64,000 nucleotides of DNA from Xanthomonas arboricola pv. guizotiae (GCF_002940205.1 NZ_MDSK01000003.1:1-64000), one strand, 5' to 3'; shown: positions 8,653 to 18,399, counted from the stretch's first letter. Notes: generated by a model from the letters alone, not told the origin. Made by a program: numbers and translations.

Positions 8653-9788
8653 ATTTCGCACCCGTTCCGGAATTGATCGAGGAACTGCGCGCCGGCCGCA
8701 TGGTGGTGATCGTCGATGACGAGGATCGCGAGAACGAAGGCGATCTGATCATGGCCGCCGAGCTGGTCAAGCCGTCGGACATCAACTTCATGGTGACCCA
8801 CGCGCGCGGGCTGGTGTGTCTGTCGCTGACCCGCGAGCGCTGCGCGCAGCTCGGCCTGGCGCCGATGGTGCGCAACAACACCGCGCAGTTCCAGACCAAC
8901 TTCACCGTCAGCATCGAGGCGGCCGAAGGCGTGACCACCGGCATCTCCGCCTACGACCGCGCACACACCGTGCGCACCGCGGTGCGGCCGGATGCCAAGC
9001 CGCAGGATCTGAGCCAGCCGGGGCATATCTTCCCGTTGATCTCGCAGCCCGGCGGCGTGCTGACCCGCGCCGGCCACACCGAAGCGGCCAGCGACCTGCC
9101 GATGCTGGCCGGGCTGGAACCGGCCGGCGTGCTGGTGGAAGTGCTCAACCCGGACGGCAGCATGGCGCGCCGCCCGCAGCTGGAAGTGTTCGCACGCGAG
9201 CACGGGCTGAAGATGGGCTCGATCGCCGACCTGATCGCCTACCGCCTGGCCAACGAGCACACCGTCGAGCGTGTGGACGAGCGCGAGATCGGCACCGAGT
9301 TCGGCGCGTTCACGCTGGTGACCTACCGCGACCGCATCGCCCACGACCTGCACTTTGCGCTGGTGCGCGGCACTGCCGATCCGGCCACGCCGACGCTGGT
9401 GCGGGTGCAGGTGGAAAACCCGCTGGCCGATCTGCTGCACTGGCAGCGCGACGATTTCGGCGTGGCGGCCACCGATGCCTTGCGTGCGATCGCCGCCGAA
9501 GGGCAGGGCGTGATGGTGGTGCTGTCGGCACCGCGCGACAGCGACTCCTTGCTGGCGCGGCTGCGCCAGCAACCGGAGGCGGCCACCAACGCCAAGGACG
9601 TCAGCCAGTGGCGGCGCAACGGGGCCGGGGCGCAGATCCTGGCCGAACTGGGCCTGGGCAAGCTGCGCGTACTGGGCACGCCGCGCCGTCAGGTGGGCCT
9701 GGCCGGGTTCGGGCTGGAGGTGGTGGAGTACCTGGAATGCCACCCCGGCGAGGGCATGCGCTCGGTGCCGCCGTCCGCCGTCCCCTGA
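8649..9788 (+). CDS. ribB: DHBP synthase fused to a degenerate GTP cyclohydrolase II domain
   Basis: The N-terminal domain (about 1-200) makes 3,4-dihydroxy-2-butanone 4-phosphate from ribulose 5-phosphate. Its acidic motif DDEDRENEGD (23-32) and the HAR-G-LVCL, GHTEA and TGISAYDR blocks are intact. The C-terminal part (about 205-370) aligns to GTP cyclohydrolase II by order and fold. It lacks the zinc Cys triad (in active enzymes HSECLTGD plus CDCG): the matching segment reads VENPLADLL and WQRDDFGVA. It therefore probably contributes only DHBP synthase, and a separate ribA should exist elsewhere. Length 379. Confidence 0.9.
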   Translation: MNFAPVPELIEELRAGRMVVIVDDEDRENEGDLIMAAELVKPSDINFMVTHARGLVCLSLTRERCAQLGLAPMVRNNTAQFQTNFTVSIEAAEGVTTGISAYDRAHTVRTAVRPDAKPQDLSQPGHIFPLISQPGGVLTRAGHTEAASDLPMLAGLEPAGVLVEVLNPDGSMARRPQLEVFAREHGLKMGSIADLIAYRLANEHTVERVDEREIGTEFGAFTLVTYRDRIAHDLHFALVRGTADPATPTLVRVQVENPLADLLHWQRDDFGVAATDALRAIAAEGQGVMVVLSAPRDSDSLLARLRQQPEAATNAKDVSQWRRNGAGAQILAELGLGKLRVLGTPRRQVGLAGFGLEVVEYLECHPGEGMRSVPPSAVP

Positions 9789-10101
9789 GCGGGCTGCGAG
9801 CCGTGAGCGCAGCCCCGCCGACGCGTCCCGACGGTGCCGGCCAGGGCCGACGCTGATGCTCGGCCGGCACTGCGCAACCGTGAGCTGCCGCGGTGCGTGT
9901 GCCGACACCGCGGTGGCCCCGGTGTCGGCTACCGGTTCCAGCGTCGGGCTACGCCAGCGGCAGCGCAGTCGGCTGTTTGCCATTCCATCGGTTCTTGAAG
10001 CCCGTGGCCGGGCCTGCTCTAGCGGACCTGGCCGGCACGCGGCGGCCGGGCCCGGGCCCGGCAGCTGTTAAACTTGCCGCCCCCTCGAGTTGCCGACCCG
10101 C
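9789..10101. other. Intergenic gap, ribBA to ribH
   Basis: 313 nt without a supportable gene. A GC-rich palindromic run (GGGCCCGGGCCC) lies near 10047, and a TTAAAC sequence about 30 nt before ribH could be a -10. No Shine-Dalgarno is seen before ribH. Nothing else recognised. Confidence 0.5.
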
Positions 10102-10566
10102 ATGACCCACTACGAAGGCGATCTCCGCCCCACCACCGCGCGCTTTGCGATCATCGCCAGCCGCTGGAATGCCCGCATCACCGACGCGCTGGTCACCGGT
10201 GCGCGCCAGAGCCTGGCCGGCAACGGCATCGGCGAGGACGCCATCGACGTGATCCGCGTGCCGGGCGCCTGGGAAATTCCGATCGCCGCCAACCGCCTGG
10301 GGCAATCCGGGCAGCATGCGGCGATCATCGCGCTGGGCTGCGTGATCCGCGGCGACACCCGCCACTACGAACACGTCGCCGACCTGTGCGCCGAAGGCCT
10401 GATGAGCGTGCAGTTGCAGACCGGCGTGCCGGTGCTCAACGGCGTGCTGGCGGTCGAGCGGGTGGAAGATGCCGAGGCGCGTGCCGGTGGCAGCCATGGC
10501 AACAAGGGCGAAGAATGCGCGCTTGCGGCATTGGAACTGGTCAATTTGATGGAGTTGTTGCCATGA
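10102..10566 (+). CDS. ribH: 6,7-dimethyl-8-ribityllumazine synthase
   Basis: Condenses the RibD-branch pyrimidine with DHBP to give lumazine, the substrate of RibE. 154 residues. Family motifs are present: [32 protein letters not shown] (with the active-site His) and the [11 protein letters not shown]-terminal block. The start ATG at 10102 is preferred over an in-frame TTG 12 nt upstream. The stop overlaps the nusB ATG by 4 nt, the classic ribH-nusB arrangement. Confidence 0.95.
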   Translation: MTHYEGDLRPTTARFAIIASRWNARITDALVTGARQSLAGNGIGEDAIDVIRVPGAWEIPIAANRLGQSGQHAAIIALGCVIRGDTRHYEHVADLCAEGLMSVQLQTGVPVLNGVLAVERVEDAEARAGGSHGNKGEECALAALELVNLMELLP

Positions 10567-11042
10567 GCAAGTCCGGTGGACATGCCCGCCACGTCCGTCG
10601 CGACGGCATCGACCCGGTGCTGCGTTCGCGCGCGCGTCGGCGTGCCTTGCAGGCGGTGTATGCCTGGCAGATTTCCGGCGGGTTCGCCAAGCAGGTGATC
10701 TCGCAGTTTGCGCATGAGCAGGCGCACGAAGTGGCCGACCTGGCCTATTTCGAAAACCTGGTCGAAGGCGTGCTGAGCAACCGCGCCGAGCTGGACACCG
10801 CGCTGAGCCCGTACCTGGATCGCGGCGTGGAAGAGGTCGACGCGATCGAGCGTGCAGTGCTGCGCCTGGCTGCCTACGAGCTGCTGTATCGCCAGGACGT
10901 GCCGTACCGCGTGGTGATCAACGAAGCGATCGAAACCGCCAAGCGCTTCGGCTCCGAGCACGGCCACACCTACGTCAACGGCGTGCTGGATCGCGCCTCG
11001 GTGGAGTGGCGCAAGGTGGAGTCGGGCGCTAGCGGCGCCTGA
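10563..11042 (+). CDS. nusB: Transcription antitermination factor NusB
   Basis: Binds boxA RNA together with NusE (S10) for antitermination of rRNA operons. 159 residues, all-helical. Family landmarks [27 protein letters not shown] and [19 protein letters not shown] are seen. Translationally coupled to ribH. After the stop only a heptad inverted repeat separates it from thiL. Confidence 0.95.
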   Translation: MSKSGGHARHVRRDGIDPVLRSRARRRALQAVYAWQISGGFAKQVISQFAHEQAHEVADLAYFENLVEGVLSNRAELDTALSPYLDRGVEEVDAIERAVLRLAAYELLYRQDVPYRVVINEAIETAKRFGSEHGHTYVNGVLDRASVEWRKVESGASGA

Positions 11043-11050
11043 GGCGCTGC

Positions 11051-11150
11051 GGGAATGGAGAGTCGGGAATGGGGAATCGTAAGAGCACCATCTCCGATAT
11101 CTCCTGACGCGCTTTTGCGATTCCCGATTCCCTTCTCCCGATTCCCGCCC
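11051..11150. repeat. Heptad-armed intergenic inverted repeat, copy B
   Basis: Left arm words GGGAATG, GAGAGTC, GGGAATG and GGGAATC are followed by GTAAGAG. After a loop of about 35 nt, the right arm reads as GATTC-containing heptads ending CCCGCCC. It begins 9 nt after the nusB stop and ends 2 nt before the thiL ATG. Confidence 0.8.
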
Positions 11151-11152
11151 AC

Positions 11153-12127
11153 ATGCCCGAATTCGATCTAATTGCCCGTTTGTGCGCGCGCGTCGCGGCA
11201 CGTGCGGATGTGCCGTTGGGGATTGGCGACGATGCGGCCCTGCTGCAGCCGCCGCCGGGCGAGCAGCTGGCGATCACCGCCGATACGCTCAATGCGGGCG
11301 TGCATTTCCCGCACGAGACGCGTGCCGAGGATCTGGGCTGGAAGACGCTGGCGGTCAATCTGTCCGACCTGGCCGCGATGGGCGCGCAGCCGCGCTGGTG
11401 CACCCTGTCGCTGTCGTTGCCGCACGACGATGCCGCATGGGTCGACGCGTTTGCCGATGGATTCTTCGCACTGGCCGATGCGCATGACATTGCGCTGGTC
11501 GGCGGCGACACCACGCGCGGGCCGTTGGCGTGTGCGGTGACCGCGATCGGCAGCCTGCCACCGGGTGCGGCGCTGCGTCGCGATGGCGCGCGTGTGGGCG
11601 ACGACGTCTGGGTCACCGGCGCGCCGGGTGAGGCGGCGGCGGCGTTGTCGCTGTGGCAGGCCGGCCAGCTGGACGTGACCTGCGCGGCGGCCGATCCGTT
11701 GCACGAACGGTGGCGCGGCCGCCTGCTGCGCCCGCAGCCGCGCGTGCAGGCCGGGCTGCGCCTGCGTGGGCTTGCGCACGCCTGTGTGGACATCTCCGAC
11801 GGCTTGCTGGCCGATCTGGGCCATCTGTGCGAACGCAGCGGCGTGGGCGCGCAGCTGGCGCTGGCGGCACTGCCGGCGATGCCACGCAGCACCGGGGTCA
11901 GTGCGCTGCAATGCGTCGGCTGGCAACTCGGCGGCGGCGACGACTACGAACTGTGCTTCACCGCCGCCGTGCAACACCGCGACGCGGTGGCGCAGGCGAT
12001 GGACTTCGCCGCAGTCGCGGTGACGCGTATCGGCCAGATCGTCGCCACGCCGGGCGTGGTGGTCCACGACGCCGACGGCAACCCGTGGCAGCCGCCACAA
12101 CGCGGATATCAGCACTTCGTGGGCTGA
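11153..12127 (+). CDS. thiL: Thiamine-monophosphate kinase
   Basis: Phosphorylates thiamine monophosphate to the active cofactor TPP. 324 residues. Motifs: GIGDDAALL near the N-terminus, ITADTLNAGVHF, NLSDLAAMGAQP, GGDTTRGP and CVDISDGLLADLGHL, which supply the Mg-ATP Asp residues of the PurM/ThiL fold. No Shine-Dalgarno is visible: the arm of a heptad repeat reaches to 2 nt before the ATG. It follows nusB as in many gammaproteobacteria. Confidence 0.95.
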   Translation: MPEFDLIARLCARVAARADVPLGIGDDAALLQPPPGEQLAITADTLNAGVHFPHETRAEDLGWKTLAVNLSDLAAMGAQPRWCTLSLSLPHDDAAWVDAFADGFFALADAHDIALVGGDTTRGPLACAVTAIGSLPPGAALRRDGARVGDDVWVTGAPGEAAAALSLWQAGQLDVTCAAADPLHERWRGRLLRPQPRVQAGLRLRGLAHACVDISDGLLADLGHLCERSGVGAQLALAALPAMPRSTGVSALQCVGWQLGGGDDYELCFTAAVQHRDAVAQAMDFAAVAVTRIGQIVATPGVVVHDADGNPWQPPQRGYQHFVG

Positions 12128-12251
12128 GTTGAGCGCGCGGGAAGCGTTGCGTGGGCGTGCTGCAGTGCAGCCAACGTCTGCGGGCCGGGATCGGCCAGAC
12201 GATAAGCACACGCTGTCTTCAGTTGCGGGCCGGGCCCGCGATTGCGGCGCA

Positions 12252-12384
12252 CCCGCCTCCCGCCTCCCGCCTCCCGAATCCCGCCTCCCGCCTCCCGAAT
12301 CCCGAATCCCGAATCCCGAATCCCGAATCCCGAATCCCGAATCCCGAATCCCGAATCCCGAATCCCGAATCCCGAATCCCGAAT
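12252..12384. repeat. Tandem heptamer array, 19 units
   Basis: Nineteen uninterrupted 7-nt units. The first seven mix CCCGCCT and CCCGAAT; the last twelve are all CCCGAAT. It lies in the 377-nt gap between thiL and the S15 hydrolase, ending 120 nt before the latter's start. The homogeneous end suggests recent slippage expansion. The frames that remain open through it on both strands are repeat artefacts. The remainder of the gap shows no gene. Confidence 0.95.
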
Positions 12385-12504
12385 CCCAGCCCTTGAACCA
12401 TACCGTACCGTCTTGTACGGTCGCGACATTCTCCCCCAGAACCACGGATGCATGGCAGTTGCCGCTGGGCCATCCTGGCCCGGCCTTGCGTGGGAGAGAT
12501 CCGC

Positions 12505-14085
12505 ATGAACAAGCGTTGGATCGGAGGCATCGCCGCATTGGCGTTGCTGGTGGCATCGGCGTCGGCGGTGGCAGGCGCTTTCAGCAAGACCTACGAACGG
12601 ATTCCCGGCTGGGACGGCGCGCCGATGGGCGCGTTGGTCCTGGTGCCGCAAGGGCAGGGCAGCGGGCCGTTTCCGCTGATCGTGATGCCGGCCAGCTGGT
12701 CGTTGCCGAATCTGGAGTACCTCGGCCGCGCGACCCAGTTGGCCAGCGATGGCTACGTGGTCGTCAGCTACACCTCGCGCGGGTTCTGGGATTCGGCCGG
12801 GCAGATCGATATCGCTGGCGCCGACACGGTGGAAGACGTCAGCGCGGTGATCGACTGGGCGCTGGCGCATACGCCGGCCAATGCGAATGCGATCGGCGCG
12901 TCGGGCATCTCGTACGGTGCGGGCATCAGCCTGCTGGCGGCCGAGCGCGATCCGCGCATCAAGGCCGTGGCTGCGCTCAGCGGCTGGGCGGACCTGGAAG
13001 CGTCGCTGTATTCCAACCGCACCGTCAGCCAGCAAGGCGTTGGGCTATTGGTCGGTGCCGGCGCGTTGACCGGACGTCCCGGCCCGGATCTGGCGCAGAT
13101 CAGCACACGGGTTGCCGTTGGCGATTACGACGGCGCCGTGCAGGGCTTCCTGCCGCAGGCCGCGTCGCGCAGCCCGGCGAGCGATGTGGCCGCGCTCAAT
13201 GCGCGTGGCACGGCGGTGCTGCTGGGCAATGCCTTCAACGACGGGCTGTTTCCGCCGAACCAGGTCATCGCATTCTTCAACCAGTTACGCGGGCCCAAGC
13301 AGTTGCTGCTCAGCCAGGGCGATCACGCCACCGCAGAACTGCCGGGCGCGCTTGGCCTGCCCAACGAGGTCTATACGGCGACCACGCGCTGGTTCGATCG
13401 TCATCTCAAGCAGCTGCGTAACGGCGTGGACAGCGAAGCGCCGGTGCGGTTGTCGCCGCGCGCGGGGCAATGGCTGGAATACGCGGACTGGGCGTCGGTG
13501 CAGCAAGGCAACACGCGCCTGGGGTTATCCGCACCGGCCGGATTGCTCGGCCCCACCGGCGGCCTGATCGGCGGCACCGCCAGTGGCTGGCAATCGCGCA
13601 TCGCCACCGATGTGCCGACGTTGGCCGATTCGGGCGTGGTCCTGGTCAGTGGCCTGTTGCAAGGCATCGGCGTACCGGTCACCACCTCGATTCCGTTGGT
13701 CAATCGCATCGGCGCGGCAGTGTGGGTGGGTGCGCCATCGAACACGCTACGGCGGCTGGCCGGCAGTCCGTCGCTGCGCGTGACCGTGGTACCCAGCCAC
13801 TCGCAGGTGAGCCTGTTCGCCTATCTGTATCGCATGGACGCGTTAGGCGTGGCGCAACTGATCACGCATGCGCCGTACTCGCTGCGCGGGGCGACACCTG
13901 GCCAAGCAGTGACGCTGGATTGGCCACTGCAAGCAGTTGCTGCGGAGATTCCGGCAGGGCAGCGCCTGGTGCTGGTGATCGACACGCAGGACGTGCGCTA
14001 CACCGATGCCAGCGATGGCGGCGGCACGGTGACGTTTACCTCGCCGGCGGCAACGCCATCGGTATTGAACGTGCCGCTGCGGTAA
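12505..14085 (+). CDS. Secreted S15-type (CocE/NonD) alpha/beta hydrolase
   Basis: 526 residues with a signal peptide (cleavage probably after ASAVAG, about residue 24). The alpha/beta-hydrolase domain has the nucleophile elbow GISYGAG, a candidate acid in NAFNDGLFPP and a candidate His in SQGDHAT. It is followed by a beta-rich C-terminal domain like that of X-Pro dipeptidyl peptidase and CocE esterases. The family cleaves peptides or acyl esters; the substrate here is unknown. It starts 18 nt after a GGGAGAG purine tract; in-frame codons upstream lack a signal peptide. No operon partner. Confidence 0.8.
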   Translation: MNKRWIGGIAALALLVASASAVAGAFSKTYERIPGWDGAPMGALVLVPQGQGSGPFPLIVMPASWSLPNLEYLGRATQLASDGYVVVSYTSRGFWDSAGQIDIAGADTVEDVSAVIDWALAHTPANANAIGASGISYGAGISLLAAERDPRIKAVAALSGWADLEASLYSNRTVSQQGVGLLVGAGALTGRPGPDLAQISTRVAVGDYDGAVQGFLPQAASRSPASDVAALNARGTAVLLGNAFNDGLFPPNQVIAFFNQLRGPKQLLLSQGDHATAELPGALGLPNEVYTATTRWFDRHLKQLRNGVDSEAPVRLSPRAGQWLEYADWASVQQGNTRLGLSAPAGLLGPTGGLIGGTASGWQSRIATDVPTLADSGVVLVSGLLQGIGVPVTTSIPLVNRIGAAVWVGAPSNTLRRLAGSPSLRVTVVPSHSQVSLFAYLYRMDALGVAQLITHAPYSLRGATPGQAVTLDWPLQAVAAEIPAGQRLVLVIDTQDVRYTDASDGGGTVTFTSPAATPSVLNVPLR

Positions 14086-14525
14086 CGCTGCGCGGGGCTT
14101 GCTCGGATGGCGCCGCGTCCGGTCATCGTCCAATGCAAGCCTAGCAACGCGCAAGCTCTGGAAAGTATCGATTAACTCTCTGGTGCGGTGTCCTCGCCGC
14201 TTGCGGGATCCTTGGCGGCATGGATGCCGCCCACTGAGCTTCCAGGGATGGATTCACAGTGTGGCTCACGCCGGCTCTCGACACCTACGCTGCCACATTC
14301 CGAACAGATAAGGCGCTTACGCGGCATCCATGCCGCGTAAGGTCCCGCGACGGTGAGCGGGCAAGGACCTATCGAGATGGTCGGTGTGCGCGGGCAAGCA
14401 GGGCATGACATGTCGAGATGGTCGGTGTGCGTGGCTGTCTTTGGAGATCCGGGGTGCGCGGATAGGCCAGCTGTAGATCGGCGTGTCCCGAGACCGGCGG
14501 GGACGCCGCGCCCTCGGCCATGTCT
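14086..14525. other. Intergenic gap with palindromic repeat R1
   Basis: 440 nt without a credible gene. It holds a copy of the CTTACGCGGCAT palindrome (14316-14341) and a related stem GGCGGCAT...ATGCCGCC near 14212. A short phrase (CGAGATGGTCGGTGTGCG) occurs twice, near 14373 and 14414. Related units recur at 27.4-28.2 kb and 34.8 kb. Confidence 0.7.
14316..14341. repeat. GCGGCAT palindrome, copy R1
   Basis: Perfect inverted repeat: arm CTTACGCGGCAT, 2-nt centre, complementary arm. It is followed by GGTCCCGCGACGGTG, a tail shared with copies R2 and R3. Confidence 0.85.
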
Positions 14526-15470
14526 TCAGGCCGAAAACGTATGCGGTTCGGCCGCAAATGCCACGGCCAGTGCGCCCTTGCCGACGTTGACCATGCCGGT
14601 CAGGCTCATCACGCTTTCGAACAAGTCCACGTTGTGGGTCTGACAGGCGCTTTGCAGGGCGGCGTAGCCGGGCAGGGCGTGCAGCTCGGCCAGTTCGCCG
14701 CCGTAGCCCACGCAGACGGTCGGTGTCATCAAGCCCTCGCGGACCTTGCGCACGCTGAAGCCGAACAGCTTTTCGGCCGACGGCTCGAAGCCCTTCAACT
14801 TGGCCACCGGCTCGGTGACACCGCGGTAGGCGCGCAGCACTGGCTTGATATCCAGCGCATTGCCGAGCGCGGCACCGATCAGGCCCACGCTGCGATCGCC
14901 CTTGGTGCGTGCACGCGCACGCAGGTACTAGAGATCGCGCGGAATCATGTAGCCGTAGGTGTGCTCGGCCAGGTGTTCGAGCCGGCTGCGGATTGCCGCC
15001 ACGCCCTGACCCTGCGCGCGCAGGCGTACCGCTTCCACTGCGGTGATGCCCTGGCCGGCGAACAGGTTGAGCGTATCGATCACGCGCAGCGCGAACGGCG
15101 AGGTGTGGCCGGCGGCCTGCCGGATCGGCTTGTAATCGTTGAGGATCGCGAAGCTGGCCTGCATCGCGTTATCGAAGATCTGGCTGCGCAGCTTGGAGAT
15201 GGTCAGGCAGAACACGTGGTCGTAGTCGATGACCAGCCGTTGCAGGAACAGGTCGCGAATCTGGTTAACAGAGAACGGCGTGGTTTCCGCTTCGTGTCCG
15301 CGCTCGGCCACATGCGCCTGCAGAAAGCTCAGCGTCGCTTCCTGATCGCGGTGATCGGCCAGCACCGCTTCGCCGATGCGTACGCTGATCGGCAATACGA
15401 TGACGTTGTTGCGTTGAATGAAGTCCTGCGGCAAATCGCAGGCACTGTCCACCACGATTCCGATGCGCAT
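14526..15470 (-). pseudogene. DegV-family protein, broken by an in-frame amber codon
   Basis: Read through, the frame gives 314 codons, the usual DegV length. It starts MRIGIVVDSACDLPQ and has the fatty-acid-binding DegV fold pattern, with ETTPFSVNQIRDLF near the middle and FGFSVRKVREGLMTPTV near the end. A TAG at 14928-14930 interrupts it at about residue 181, between PRDL and YLRARARTKGDRSVG. The frame is otherwise intact on both sides. DegV proteins bind fatty acids, and in Gram-positives feed FakA kinase. A sequencing error is possible, but the neighbours are also broken. Confidence 0.85.
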
Positions 15471-15586
15471 CGTCGCCCCCTCCGGCTGTTGCGTGATCTG
15501 TAAGGGTCCGACGCGACCGCTGCAAAGCGGCTCTCGACGCTGCCGCACCGGCATCGCCGCGCTGAACTTACTCGGAGAGAGTCAAC

Positions 15587-16401
15587 ATGCAAAACAGCCA
15601 ATCCAGCATCCTCGCTCAGACCGGCACTCGGGCGCCGACCACACGGCGGCGCGCATCGCGCTGGTGGACGGCTGCACTGGCCGTGGGTCTGGCCGCCCTG
15701 GCGCCGGCGGCGCTGGCCGGTCCCTACAAGATCTTCGGCAACCACTATGCGTGAGTCAATAATTTCAACGACCCCAACAACATCATCCAGGGCACGTTCG
15801 GCACCGGCAGCACGCCGGAGCTGACCGTCACCTTCAACTTCGCCGACTACAACCTCTATGGCTACCTGGCGATCGTGCGCGGCTGGCATTACGACTGGAA
15901 CCCGACCAGCGACACGCTGTTTCCGCGGCAGATTTCCTCGTTGAGCAAGATCCCGCTCAAGTTCACCTACAGCGCCGGTGGGACCAATCTCGCGGGTGAT
16001 TTTGCCTACGACATCTTCTTCCGTTGGGATACCGCCAAGGGCAACCCGCAGCTGGAGGTGATGATCTGGTGCGACCACAACTCCTGGCCGATCGGCACAC
16101 TGACTGCCAGCAAGGTGATCACCGCGGGCGGGCGCACCTTCGACCTGTGGGAGGGCTTCAACTCCGGTGCCGGCTATTACGTCTGCACCTTCATCCCGAC
16201 CGGCACCGCCGGGCAGGCCACGCTCAAGACCAGCGGCAGCCTCAACGTGGATGCCAAGCCCTTCCTCAACTGGCTGCAGACCAACCGGTCCAAGGATGGC
16301 GCTACAACAACAGCATGTATCTGCATGCAGTCGAAGCGGGTTTCGAAGTGGTGCGCGGCAATGGCTGGGCCAAGGTGAGCGCAACGCTGGACGCGCAGTA
16401 A
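15587..16401 (+). pseudogene. GH12 endoglucanase, broken by a stop and a frameshift
   Basis: The start has a strong GGAGAGAG Shine-Dalgarno and a signal peptide ending APAALAG. At codon 56 a TGA (15752-15754) replaces an expected Trp between NHYA and VNNFNDP. The same frame then continues with GH12 landmarks, including the nucleophile block LEVMIWCDH. Near 16298-16301 one base is missing from the run between AAGGATGG and GCTACAAC, and the end (YNNSMYLHAVEAGFEVVRG, with the acid/base Glu) lies in the next frame. GH12 enzymes cut beta-1,4-glucans or xyloglucan. Two independent lesions make an error less likely. Confidence 0.85.
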
Positions 16402-16901
16402 GCACGATGCCCATCGGCGACATGGCCGAGGGTGCGTCATTAGCGTAGAGACCGGCGTGCAGCACACCGCACGCCGGTGATCGCACCTGCGGCGCTGGCC
16501 TGACAATCGTCGACGATTGCAGGCCGCTCGAGAGCCAACGAGGTGGCATGTGCGCGACGCATGCATTGCATGCCTCGCGTCCTGGTTGCCGACGGCTCGC
16601 GCAGCGGATCGACTGACGGCAGTCGGGCAGGCCGAGTCAGCGCGCAGGTCATGTGCATGGCGACGTGCATCGACCGTGCAGTGTGAGGGCCTGCCGCTTC
16701 CGGAATCTCATGCGCCGCCGCAATCACCGCACGCAGTTGCGCGCGGTGATTGCCATATCGGTGTGGCTGGCGCTGCCATCGCCAGCTTTGCACACGTGCC
16801 GGGCGAGTGCGGGCAGTGCCACGGTCTCTGCAATGGGTGCGAGGCGTTGTTACGTGCAGCCCTTGCTTGTCCGACCACCGCTCGCTGGATCGGCGGATTG
16901 C
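16402..16901. other. Gap between two broken polysaccharide-degradation genes
   Basis: 500 nt. It contains a perfect 16-nt palindrome at 16504-16519. At about 16710 there is a short frame beginning MRRRNHRTQLRAVIAISVWL that looks like a signal peptide but has no recognisable continuation, perhaps the stub of a deleted secreted protein. No intact gene. Confidence 0.45.
16504..16519. promoter_or_regulatory. Perfect 16-nt palindrome, possible repressor operator
   Basis: CAATCGTCGACGATTG is fully self-complementary. Its half-site CAATCG is shared with the SuxR operators at 39.5 kb, so a LacI-type operator is plausible. It lies between the broken GH12 and PL4 genes. Confidence 0.4.
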
Positions 16902-18317
16902 TTACAGCACCACCAGCTGGATACTGTCGAACACCACAGCCGGACTGAGAAAGCCATTGTCCGCCGATCCCGAGGCAATGCCGATCTCGATCCGGTTGCT
17001 GCCCGATTGCAGCGCAGATGCCGGGATGTCCACCTCATACAGCGTGTTGTTGCCGCGCCATGTGCCGCGGGTGATGCCGCATGTCCTGGGTTGCGTAGGC
17101 GCGGCCGGCACCGGGCCATTCCAGCGCGCATTGACGCTGATCTGCGGGCGCGCGCCGACCTGCGTCAGCGGCACGAAGATGCGCAGGCGATAGCCACGCA
17201 CTTCACTCGAGCCCAGGGTGAAGTCGATACGGGTCGGGGTGTTGATGCCGCGCCATTGCACTGCCGGAAAGCTGCCCGCACTGCTCGATCCAACCGTGTA
17301 GGTCACCGGGGTCCAGCGCATGCGCTTGTCGGATGGATGCGCGCGTGGCAGCAGATCCGCATGGCGGAAACCGGCCGGCGTGCCATCGGCCGTGCCGATC
17401 TGCCATTTGACGGTCCCCGGCAGCACAACCGCTTGCAGCGCCGCTTGCGTGGTCGCGTTGGCGTGGATCTCCACATCGCGTTGCGCGACTTCCAGTTCGT
17501 TCTGATAGAGCGTCATGCGATAGCGTCCCGGGCGCACGCCGGCGATCTGGTAATCGCCGCTGCCGTTGGCAGTGGCCCAGTATTGGGCCTGGTCGTTGCG
17601 CAGGCCGATCACGGCAGGCTGGCCGGACAGCACGCCACTCACCCGGCCGCTCAGCGCGCCACGCCCGTCGCTGGCGAGATAACCGGTCAACCCCAGCGTT
17701 GCATCGACGAAGGCGATGTCCAGCTGTGCGCTGGAGGGCGTCCCGCCATCGGTGAACAGCAGCCCGTACACCCCATGCAGGCCACCGCAGAATGCCTCGG
17801 TCTGGGTGTGATCGGAATACATGTAGTTGTAGAGCTCATGCGTCACGCGGGTTTTCTGGGTGGCGATATCCTTGAAAAACGGTCCACCGGAACTGCGCTC
17901 GCGGTTACCCATCAGCATGAATACCGCCACGCCCGAACCGCTGACGCCGTGCACTTGGTCGTCCATCATGCGCCGCGCCGAATAGAACTTGGAACTGGTG
18001 CGTCCGTCCGGCAGCAGGAACACGTCCTCGCCTTCCACCGGGCTGCCGACATTGGAGTCCGGCTCCTGCTGCGCATTGGGCAGCTTGGCAACGTTCAAGC
18101 GGGTGACAAAGCGCAGCTCGCCGATCGGCAGCAACGTCGGTGCATAGGTCGCCATGTAGATCGCGTTGCGGCCCTTGCGCGCGATGTAGTACTGAGTCAG
18201 GTCGCCGGCCTTGGCCGAAACCACGATCGTGGCGTCCACCACGCGCGACTCCACACTGGCGCTGCCCAGGCCCGAGGCGATCTGCGAGCCCTTCGACTTA
18301 CTGCGATGCGCAGGCAT
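16902..18317 (-). pseudogene. PL4 rhamnogalacturonan lyase lacking its N-terminus
   Basis: An open frame of 471 codons encodes a polysaccharide-lyase family 4 enzyme from about SKGSQIASGLGSASV to the C-terminus. It includes the Lys of RSKFYS-type motif (here SSKFYSARR) and the Tyr/His block LYNYMYSDHTQTE used in catalysis. The FnIII-like and C-terminal jelly-roll domains (ending FDSIQLVVL) follow. Compared with the Aspergillus aculeatus enzyme, the signal peptide and roughly the first 45-50 mature residues are missing. The sequence upstream of about 18297 is unrelated. Without export it would have no access to pectin, hence a 5'-truncated pseudogene. Confidence 0.8.
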
Positions 18318-18399
18318 GCGGGACGACGCCAGGGCATTGCGGTGCGCCAGCCGGGCAAGCGCCCTTGCGCATCAGTGCGGCCGCGCTTGTCGTGCAGCG

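Noticed and set aside
8649..9788. Full bifunctional ribBA call
   Set aside because: The cyclohydrolase half lacks the zinc Cys, so I kept only the ribB function.
12252..12384. CRISPR array
   Set aside because: Units are 7 nt with no spacers, and no cas genes are in the window. It is a simple tandem repeat.
11168..12556. Long antisense open frame (462 codons) with RDSGFGI repeats
   Set aside because: It runs antisense to thiL and through the heptamer array. The repeat peptide is just the translated heptamer, and the rest is compositional shadow of a high-GC gene.
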